Positions 7,362 to 11,942 of a stretch of 11,942 bases of DNA are shown piece after piece (the first letter of the stretch is position 1; every line of letters starts with the position of its first letter). The DNA comes from Nitrospirota bacterium. Lineage in GTDB: Bacteria > Nitrospirota > Nitrospiria > Nitrospirales > Nitrospiraceae. The notes under the pieces were generated by a model. That model was not told where the DNA came from. It saw nothing but the letters and a program-made list of their open reading frames with translations, and did no database searches. Made by a program: the position numbers and the translations under genes. The stretch lies in assembly GCA_020028195.1 (NCBI GenBank), contig JAHWYE010000018.1, forward strand, positions 1 to 11,942, written 5' to 3'.

Positions 7362-8348
7362 ATGCGCCTGACTTTCGCCATCACCCGGTTGAATCCTGAA
7401 ACGGATACCCATCGCCACGAGGAAGAGTACCGTCTCGAGGTCGGCCGTGGGATGACCGTGCTGGATGCCTTGATCCGCATTAAGAACGAGCAGGATGGGA
7501 CCTTGTCATTGCGGTACTCCTGCCGGTCTGCGATCTGCGGCTCCTGCGCGATGGAGATCAATGGGGAGGAGAAACTGGCCTGCCGGACTTCGGTCCGGAA
7601 GGAATGGGAACGTCACGGGCAAATCGTGGTGGCCCCTTTACGCAATCTCCCGGTCATCAAGGACCTGGTGGTGGACATGTCCTCGTTTTGGGGAAAAATC
7701 CAAGGGGTGACCCCATGGCTTTCGACTGTCCCACGGACTGAGGCCGAGCAGGGGGCCGGTCTCCTGGCCCTGTTGCCTGGAAGCTATCAGTTCCACAACG
7801 TGGACGCCTGCATCATGTGCGGGGCCTGCGTCGCAGCCTGCACGACGCATGAAGTGTCGAAAGGGTTTCTCGGACCGGCGGCACTGGCCAAGGCGGACCG
7901 GTTTTTGGCCGACCCTCGCGAGTCCGCTGCGTCCAAGAGGATGCGGCTGACCGAATTGGACAAAGAAAACGGAATCTGGGACTGCGTCCGCTGCAATTTC
8001 TGCGTCCAGGTCTGTCCAAAGGACGTGAAGCCCATGGAGGCCATCATCCGTCTGCGGCGCGCGGCTCTTGGTGCGGGGCTTGTGTCCAGCGGCGGGGCCC
8101 GGCATATCACCGGCTTTGCCGACATCGTTGAACGCCATGGCCGGCTCAATGAGGCCCTCATGCCGCTCAAGATCGTACGCTTCAATCTCAGGCGGATGCT
8201 GAGCGTGATCCCGTTGGGGCTCAGGATGCTCATGAAGGGCAAAGTTCCAAACCCGTTCGCTCATCCCATTGCCGGCATCGGCCAGGTTCGCGCGATCTTC
8301 AATGCCCTGGGGGGAGCCACTCGCTTGCCAGGCAGAAACCATCCGTGA
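7362..8348 (+). CDS. sdhB: SdhB/FrdB-like iron-sulfur subunit, type E-like, with extra cluster cysteine
   Basis: The protein has 328 residues. The N-terminal ferredoxin-like domain holds a [2Fe-2S] motif with Cys54, Cys59, Cys62 and Cys74 (YSCRSAICGSCAM, LAC). The C-terminal domain has CIMCGACVAAC (Cys150, 153, 156, 160) and CVRCNFCVQVCP (Cys208, 211, 214, 218). In canonical SdhB/FrdB the second motif lacks Cys211 and the third cluster is [3Fe-4S]; here two [4Fe-4S] clusters are predicted. The tail (about 255-310: LRRMLSVIPLGLRMLMKGK) resembles HdrC-type C-termini. Together these point to type E succinate dehydrogenase, methylmenaquinol:fumarate reductase or TfrB-like enzymes. The subunit would pass electrons between a flavoprotein and a quinone or thiol site at the inner face of the membrane. 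No SdhA, SdhC/D or CCG-domain subunit is nearby. ATG 7362 is the natural start, although no Shine-Dalgarno sequence is visible. Its stop overlaps the archease start (GTGA). Confidence 0.88.
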   Translation: MRLTFAITRLNPETDTHRHEEEYRLEVGRGMTVLDALIRIKNEQDGTLSLRYSCRSAICGSCAMEINGEEKLACRTSVRKEWERHGQIVVAPLRNLPVIKDLVVDMSSFWGKIQGVTPWLSTVPRTEAEQGAGLLALLPGSYQFHNVDACIMCGACVAACTTHEVSKGFLGPAALAKADRFLADPRESAASKRMRLTELDKENGIWDCVRCNFCVQVCPKDVKPMEAIIRLRRAALGAGLVSSGGARHITGFADIVERHGRLNEALMPLKIVRFNLRRMLSVIPLGLRMLMKGKVPNPFAHPIAGIGQVRAIFNALGGATRLPGRNHP

Positions 8349-8785
8349 CGCACCAATTCACGTTTCTGGAAGATGTCGCGCTGGCCGATGCCGCATTTGA
8401 GGCGATCGGCGATTCCCCTTCCGAACTCTTCCTGGCCGCCACGCGAGCCGTCATCGAGACCATGGTCAATCCCGACACGGTCTCAGCCAGCTGGCGCCGG
8501 GAGATGGAGCACCAGGCTCCCGATCTTGCATCGTTGCTCTTCGACTGGCTGTCGGACATCGTCTATCTCAAAGATGTCCATGGAGTGGTCTTCCACGAAG
8601 CCACCGCAGTGGTGACCGAAGATCGGCCCCACGGCGGATGGAAAGCCCGCGGCACCCTCACAGGAGAATTAATTGATGCCCAGCGCCATGAACTGCGAGC
8701 CGATGTGAAAGCCGTGACCAAACATCTCTACGACGTGCGACACGACGATGACCGATGGGTCGCGCGCGTGGTGCTCGACATCTAA
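8345..8785 (+). CDS. Archease, RtcB activating cofactor
   Basis: The protein has 146 residues, the usual archease length. It has the bacterial variant of the N-terminal motif (FLEDVALADAAFEAIG, Asp15), then LLFDWLSDIVYLKDVHGVVF, the HELRADVKAVTKH motif, and the C-terminal WVARVVLDI. Asp15 and the final Asp145-Ile146 correspond to the metal-binding residues described for archaeal archease. Archease speeds RtcB guanylylation and allows multiple turnover. The start is GTG 8345, whose bases overlap the sdhB TGA (GTGA). There is no clear ribosome binding site, so translation is probably coupled to sdhB. RtcB follows 70 bp downstream, which strongly supports the functional call. The odd point is coupling to an iron-sulfur respiratory-type gene. 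Confidence 0.93.
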   Translation: MTHQFTFLEDVALADAAFEAIGDSPSELFLAATRAVIETMVNPDTVSASWRREMEHQAPDLASLLFDWLSDIVYLKDVHGVVFHEATAVVTEDRPHGGWKARGTLTGELIDAQRHELRADVKAVTKHLYDVRHDDDRWVARVVLDI

Positions 8786-8788
8786 ACA

Positions 8789-8848
8789 TGTTGAATCGTG
8801 AATCAAGGCCGTGCATGTCATTGATAATTCAAAACTGAGAATTCAACA
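8789..8848. repeat. Inverted 7-bp-period repeat between archease and rtcB (array C)
   Basis: The left part (8789-8802) is TGTTGAA, TCGTGAA. The right part (8821-8848), read on the minus strand, is TGTTGAA, TTCTCAG, TTTTGAA, TTATCAA. All fit TxxT(G/C)A(A/G). ATGTTGAAT (8788-8796) and ATTCAACAT (8841-8849) are perfect 9-bp complements around a 44-nt interior. The region is much more AT-rich than the flanking genes. The right arm ends 6 nt before the chosen rtcB ATG, so a folded transcript would hide the ribosome entry region. The heptamer phase is less clean here than in arrays A and B. Confidence 0.6.
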
Positions 8849-8855
8849 TTGTCCG

Positions 8856-10307
8856 ATGAAACTGAATACCGACATGCAGGTCAACCGGATCGCGGACGAA
8901 ATCTGGGAGATTCCTGCCTCTGAAAAAGCCGGTATGCTGGTGCCGGCCCGGATTTATGCGACTAAACAGATCCTGGCCAGCATGGACAGCGGCGTGTTCG
9001 AGCAGGTGACGAACGTCGCCTGCCTGCCCGGTATCCGGCGCTATGCCCTCTGTATGCCGGATGGGCATTGGGGTTACGGCTTTCCGATTGGGGGGGTGGC
9101 CGCCTTCGATCCGCACGACGGTGTCATCTCGCCCGGCGGGGTTGGGTACGACATCAACTGCGGCATGCGCTTGATCCGAACGGATCTGACATTGACGGAC
9201 GTGCAGCCTCGACTGGAACAGCTCATGACGGAGTTGTTTCGGAGGGTTCCGGCCGGCGTTGGCTCGAAAGGGTTCGTACGGTTGGACCGGCTGAAGTTCG
9301 AAGAGGTCATGTGCAAGGGCGCCCGCTGGTGCGTCGAACAGGGATACGGCTGGCATGAGGATCTCAGCCGAATCGAGGAGCAGGGCTGTATTCCTGGAGC
9401 CGATCCTTCCAAGGTCAGCGACCGGGCGGTGGAGCGGGGCATCAGCCAACTCGGCACTCTGGGATCCGGCAACCATTACCTGGAAGTGCAAGTCGCCTCC
9501 AACGACCGGATCTTCGATCCGCAGACAGCGGCCGCGTTCGGGATCACCGGTCAGGATCAGATCGTGGTGATGGTGCACTGCGGATCACGCGGGTTCGGTC
9601 ATCAGGTCGCCAGCGACTATCTCAAGGTGTTTGAAAAGGCCATGCGGCGGTACGGCCTTGTGGTCAAAGATCAGCAACTGGCCTGCGCGCCGTTCCGATC
9701 GCCAGAAGGCCAGGACTACTTCGCGGGGATGAACTGCGCCGCCAACAGCGCGTTCGCGAATCGGCAGGTGATCACGCATCAGGTCCGTGAGGCGTTCGGC
9801 GCCGTGTTCGGCCGTCCCGCTGAGTCACTTGGCATGGACGTCGTGTACGATGTGGCGCATAATATCGCGAAAGTCGAGCGCTACGAGGAAGGCGAGTTGG
9901 TGGTGCATCGAAAGGGGGCGACACGGGCGTTCGGACCCGGACGACAGGAATTGCCGGACCGATACCGGGAGATCGGGCAGCCGGTGATCTGCGGGGGCTC
10001 GATGGAGACCGGCTCCTACCTCCTTGTCGGAACCGATCAGGCGATGCGCGAGACCTTTGGGTCAACGATGCACGGATCCGGTCGCACGATGTCCCGCGCT
10101 CAGGCCAAGAAATCGGTTCGGGGGGAGCAACTCAAGCAGCAGATGGCGCAACGCGGCATTATCGTGAAGGCGGTCTCCATGTCCGGGCTAGCCGAGGAGG
10201 CCGGGTTCGCTTATAAGAACATCTCGGACGTGGTGGAGACCGTCGATCGTGCCGGCATCACCAAGAAGGTAGCAGAGTTGAGGCCGATCGGAAACATCAA
10301 GGGATAA
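8856..10307 (+). CDS. rtcB: RNA-splicing/repair ligase RtcB
   Basis: The 483-residue protein is full length for RtcB. The enzyme joins RNA 2',3'-cyclic or 3'-phosphate ends to 5'-OH ends using Mn2+ and GTP. Active-site residues are all present: Asp99 and Cys102 (GGVGYDINCGMR), Asn206-His207 (LGSGNHYLEVQ), His241 (VMVHCGSRGFGHQ), His335 (YDVAHNIAKVE) and His406 (STMHGSGRTMSR), the residue that carries GMP in the family. Numbering is close to the Pyrococcus enzyme (Cys98, His203, His234, His329, His404). I chose ATG 8856 (MKLNTDMQVNRIADEIWEIP). A GTG at 8811 would add 15 residues translated from the repeat element, and ATG 8874 is also possible. No strong Shine-Dalgarno sequence is seen. Archease lies just upstream. 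No RtcA or RtcR gene is in the window. In bacteria the role is usually RNA repair; the target here is unknown. Confidence 0.96.
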   Translation: MKLNTDMQVNRIADEIWEIPASEKAGMLVPARIYATKQILASMDSGVFEQVTNVACLPGIRRYALCMPDGHWGYGFPIGGVAAFDPHDGVISPGGVGYDINCGMRLIRTDLTLTDVQPRLEQLMTELFRRVPAGVGSKGFVRLDRLKFEEVMCKGARWCVEQGYGWHEDLSRIEEQGCIPGADPSKVSDRAVERGISQLGTLGSGNHYLEVQVASNDRIFDPQTAAAFGITGQDQIVVMVHCGSRGFGHQVASDYLKVFEKAMRRYGLVVKDQQLACAPFRSPEGQDYFAGMNCAANSAFANRQVITHQVREAFGAVFGRPAESLGMDVVYDVAHNIAKVERYEEGELVVHRKGATRAFGPGRQELPDRYREIGQPVICGGSMETGSYLLVGTDQAMRETFGSTMHGSGRTMSRAQAKKSVRGEQLKQQMAQRGIIVKAVSMSGLAEEAGFAYKNISDVVETVDRAGITKKVAELRPIGNIKG

Positions 10308-10360
10308 GGGGACAGCTAGACCGTTCTTCTTGCTCGCAGAGCCCGCACGATCAGAATGGG

Positions 10361-10379
10361 AGGAGCGGGGCCCGCTCCT
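10361..10379. terminator. GC-rich hairpin downstream of rtcB, possible terminator
   Basis: AGGAGCGG (10361-10368) and CCGCTCCT (10372-10379) form a perfect 8-bp stem with a 3-nt GGC loop. It lies 54 bp after the rtcB stop and 80 bp before the next gene. No run of T follows (TCGGCCAAA), so it is not a textbook intrinsic terminator. It may still pause or terminate transcription, or protect the 3' end. Confidence 0.45.
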
Positions 10380-10459
10380 TCGGCCAAACTGCTCTTAGCC
10401 TTGCCAGACCACGAATGGGTGAGGGCTTTTCCTAACAAGTTTCACAGCAAGGGGGCTGA

Positions 10460-10957
10460 ATGACCATGCACCTGACAACACGTACGAGTCTGTGCCTGGC
10501 ATGGGGTCTGGTTGGCGTGCTCCTGACGATGACCGAGCCCGCTCTGGCAGACCCAAAGCTCCGCAAGCTTGAGTGTGTCGCCGTTCAAGCTGCCGTCATG
10601 GAATCTGGACTGTCCTTTGGGATTACAACCGACTCCCTGCGTGAGGCCCTTCTCACAGGGATCAAGGCAAAACTCCCACGGCTCAAAGTTGACCCATCCT
10701 GCTCCAACCGAATTGTTTTCAAAGTGTTCATGCAGAATATCGCCGCAGGAACCTTCGATGGATTCGCCGGCCATGTCGCTTTTGAAGTCCGGCGCAAGGC
10801 CACTTTTATCGACAGCTCGGAGCCTATTGACGCCCGCGCGTTCGACCTCGAATCATACATACACGGGACCCGCGATAAAGCCAAAACCAGCGTGCTCGAT
10901 CAGCTCAACAGCCACCTGGCACAGTTCGCGACCGACTACGCGGCGGCGAATCCGTGA
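10460..10957 (+). CDS. Small secreted protein of unknown function
   Basis: The protein has 165 residues. An N-terminal signal peptide is clear: a short polar start with Arg8, a hydrophobic core (CLAWGLVGVLLTM) and an ALA cleavage site at residues 28-30, so the mature protein likely begins at Asp31. The mature part has two cysteines (Cys39 and Cys81) that could form a disulfide in the periplasm. It shows an alternating pattern, with a helix (SLREALLTGIKAKLP), strands (RIVFKVFMQNI, GHVAFEVRRKATFI) and a C-terminal helix (VLDQLNSHLAQFATDYAA). I do not recognise the family. The shape recalls small alpha/beta envelope domains, but that is a guess. AAGGGGG at 10449-10455 is a good ribosome binding site, 4 nt from ATG 10460 and 10 nt from the in-frame ATG 10466, so either could start translation. 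The role of the neighbouring genes gives no clue. Confidence 0.72.
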   Translation: MTMHLTTRTSLCLAWGLVGVLLTMTEPALADPKLRKLECVAVQAAVMESGLSFGITTDSLREALLTGIKAKLPRLKVDPSCSNRIVFKVFMQNIAAGTFDGFAGHVAFEVRRKATFIDSSEPIDARAFDLESYIHGTRDKAKTSVLDQLNSHLAQFATDYAAANP

Positions 10958-10986
10958 GCGCACGACATTGGGTCCGCAGGAGACAG

Positions 10987-11026
10987 TTGCAGCTCCCGGG
11001 AGAACCAGTATAGGAATGACAGTCAT
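10987..11026 (+). promoter_or_regulatory. Possible promoter and small palindromes ahead of the first PilZ gene
   Basis: TTGCAG (10987-10992) and TATAGG (11009-11014) are spaced by 16 bp and could form a weak promoter. Two perfect palindromes lie here: CTCCCGGGAG (10993-11002), inside the spacer, and ATGACAGTCAT (11016-11026), around the expected start site. Their positions would suit operator sites, but no regulator is known and short palindromes arise by chance. Confidence 0.28.
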
Positions 11027-11049
11027 GCCGACGGAGGGAGGAAGTGCTG

Positions 11050-11376
11050 ATGGATCTCCGCAAGTTTCCGCGTTTTCCGGTTCAATTTCGAAGTTCATTC
11101 ACATCCGCCCATGTCGTTGGCGGAGAAGGGACGCTGCTCGACCTGTCAATTCGGGGGTGTCGAGTGGACAGCGACACGAATGTGCAGCCAGGGATCAACC
11201 TGGAGCTGCGCATCCATGTGCCAGAACATGAACCGCCGATCCAGGTCCAACTGGCATCCGTGCGGTGGGCGCGTGCACAGGAATTCGGCCTAGAATTCAC
11301 CAGCATCGAGACGGATGAGCGGGAGCGACTGCGCCAAGTGGTCAGAGACCTCGAAATGGGTGCTCGCCTCGTGTGA
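11050..11376 (+). CDS. PilZ domain protein (first of tandem pair)
   Basis: The 108-residue protein is a single PilZ domain. The cyclic di-GMP binding motifs are intact: RxxxR at residues 4-8 (RKFPR) and DxSxxG at 31-36 (DLSIRG), followed by Cys37. The rest (VRWARAQEFGLEF) is typical PilZ barrel. It has no output domain, so it is probably an adaptor that binds cyclic di-GMP and acts on a partner. GGAGG at 11037-11041 stands 8 nt before ATG 11050, but only 2 nt before the in-frame GTG 11044, so I chose the ATG. The second PilZ protein starts 72 bp downstream and is about 40% identical by eye. The gene lies 92 bp after the secreted protein gene. Confidence 0.9.
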   Translation: MDLRKFPRFPVQFRSSFTSAHVVGGEGTLLDLSIRGCRVDSDTNVQPGINLELRIHVPEHEPPIQVQLASVRWARAQEFGLEFTSIETDERERLRQVVRDLEMGARLV

Positions 11377-11408
11377 ACGAGCGCAGGCCCGGTTGCCAAC
11401 GAAGTCAC

Positions 11409-11433
11409 GGACCAGCGAGAGTTCCGCTGGTTC
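11409..11433. other. Hairpin between the two PilZ genes
   Basis: ACCAGCG (11411-11417) pairs with CGCTGGT (11425-11431) around a 7-nt loop. The stem extends by two more pairs, one of them G-U. No T-tract follows. It ends 7 nt before the GAGGG ribosome binding site of the second PilZ gene. It could be a weak attenuator or an mRNA processing or stability element. Confidence 0.4.
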
Positions 11434-11448
11434 ACGAGTGAGGGTCTC

Positions 11449-11769
11449 ATGGAATCACGCAAGTACGCACGCTTCCAAGTTGAGCTCGAATGTTCTTTCT
11501 CAGGAGACCACACAGCCGGAGATGGGCAAGTGGTTGACCTTTCGATGGGCGGGTGTAAGGTTCGAAGCGACGCGACCGTTCCAACAGGGGCCTATCTAGA
11601 GCTCCGCGTCTATCTGCCTCAACAGGACTCACCCTTGAAGATCGACCTGGCAGTCGCTCGGTGGTCAATTGGACGGGAATGCGGACTTGAATTCATCCGT
11701 CTGCAGCCTGAGCAGCAGGAGCGACTCCACCAGCTTGTCCAGAGCTTCGAAGTGGCTCCCAGTCGCTAA
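11449..11769 (+). CDS. PilZ domain protein (second of tandem pair)
   Basis: The 106-residue protein is a single PilZ domain with RxxxR at residues 4-8 (RKYAR) and DxSxxG at 30-35 (DLSMGG), again followed by Cys36. The later part (LAVARWSIGRECGLEF) lines up with the first copy along its whole length with one single-residue gap, so the pair looks like a tandem duplication that has diverged. GAGGG at 11440-11444 sits 4 nt before ATG 11449. The protein is likely a cytoplasmic cyclic di-GMP effector with no attached output domain. Divergence in the loops suggests different partners or affinity, but this is inference. Possible targets include motility, surface polysaccharide or the product of the next gene. 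Confidence 0.9.
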   Translation: MESRKYARFQVELECSFSGDHTAGDGQVVDLSMGGCKVRSDATVPTGAYLELRVYLPQQDSPLKIDLAVARWSIGRECGLEFIRLQPEQQERLHQLVQSFEVAPSR

Positions 11770-11788
11770 AGGCGTCGGGCGATGCGCG

Positions 11789-11830
11789 CTCAGCCGGCAC
11801 TCTGTGGGTCGCCTGATTGTGCCGGTTGAG
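11789..11830. other. 12-bp hairpin ahead of the last gene
   Basis: CTCAGCCGGCAC (11789-11800) pairs with GTGCCGGTTGAG (11819-11830): 11 Watson-Crick pairs and one G-U, with an 18-nt loop. It lies between the second PilZ stop and the ribosome binding site of the next gene (AGAAGG, 11836-11841). No T-tract follows, so it is either a poor terminator or a leader element of the downstream gene. Confidence 0.45.
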
Positions 11831-11847
11831 GATGAAGAAGGCAGTCT

Positions 11848-11942
11848 ATGGATCGTGAGGAACTGGAACAACTGGGCGTCTGGGAAAGGCAGGTTGAGCT
11901 GTCGAAACTGTGGGCCCAGCTCACGACGCCGGTCTATCGTGT
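11848..11942 (+). CDS. Start of an unidentified gene, cut by the window edge
   Basis: ATG 11848 opens a frame that stays open to the window end, giving 31 visible residues starting MDREELEQLGVWERQVELSK. AGAAGG at 11836-11841 is a good ribosome binding site 6 nt upstream. The visible part is charged and helical, with no signal peptide. The fragment is too short to identify. Its position right after two PilZ genes makes a signalling or regulatory protein plausible, but that is only a guess from context. Confidence 0.6.
   Translation, partial: MDREELEQLGVWERQVELSKLWAQLTTPVYR

Noticed and set aside
8811..8855. GTG start for RtcB giving a 498-residue protein
   Set aside because: The added residues are translated from the inverted repeat element, and family similarity begins only after ATG 8856.
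8829..9578. Minus-strand open frame of 249 codons within rtcB
   Set aside because: It lies opposite the catalytic part of RtcB, whose motifs are all intact.
10361..10379. Textbook Rho-independent terminator after rtcB
   Set aside because: The stem is perfect but no T-rich run follows, so I kept it only as a possible terminator at modest confidence.
1..11942. tRNA, rRNA, insertion sequence, prophage or defence system
   Set aside because: No cloverleaf-like sequence, transposase or integrase frame, terminal inverted repeats or defence-gene motif was seen by eye on either strand.

Overview
The window is GC-rich, gene-dense bacterial DNA carrying ordinary housekeeping-type genes. The gene set suggests Nitrospira or a close relative in Nitrospirota: a long AmmeMemoRadiSam protein B, an AsmA-like protein, a type E/Mfr-like SdhB, an archease-RtcB pair, tandem PilZ proteins, and repeat-decorated intergenic gaps. 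That assignment rests on recalled gene character, not on any search.

Layout. Positions 1-294 hold the C-terminal end of a multi-pass membrane protein. A Memo-family protein (380-1630, +) runs tail-to-tail into a cyclophilin-type prolyl isomerase (1710-2231, -), and the short gap between them is filled by an inverted repeat. After a roughly 350-bp gap without a convincing gene, a 1148-residue AsmA-like envelope protein (2581-6027, +) is followed by an M24 metallopeptidase (6089-7246, +), whose likely promoter overlaps the AsmA stop codon. Next come an SdhB-type iron-sulfur protein (7362-8348), an archease (8345-8785, overlapping sdhB by 4 nt) and the RNA ligase RtcB (8856-10307). The right end has a small secreted protein of unknown function (10460-10957), two tandem PilZ proteins (11050-11376 and 11449-11769), and the start of one more gene (11848 to the edge).

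How genes relate. Archease and RtcB form a recognised functional pair: archease is the cofactor that lets RtcB turn over in 3'-phosphate/5'-OH RNA ligation. The SdhB protein has no flavoprotein or membrane subunit nearby, yet it is translationally coupled to archease. The two PilZ proteins are paralogs that probably respond to cyclic di-GMP. No prophage, transposon, CRISPR array, tRNA or rRNA was seen.

Most notable points. (1) Three intergenic gaps each carry short 7-bp-period degenerate repeat arrays in inverted orientation, with a different heptamer consensus in each gap. They resemble in form the heptanucleotide STRR repeats of cyanobacteria. (2) SdhB has an extra cysteine at the position that distinguishes a [4Fe-4S] from a [3Fe-4S] third cluster, and it lacks neighbouring partner subunits. 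(3) The Memo-family protein has Ser where animal MEMO1 has its metal-site Cys. (4) Hairpins lie just ahead of the second PilZ gene and of the final partial gene.
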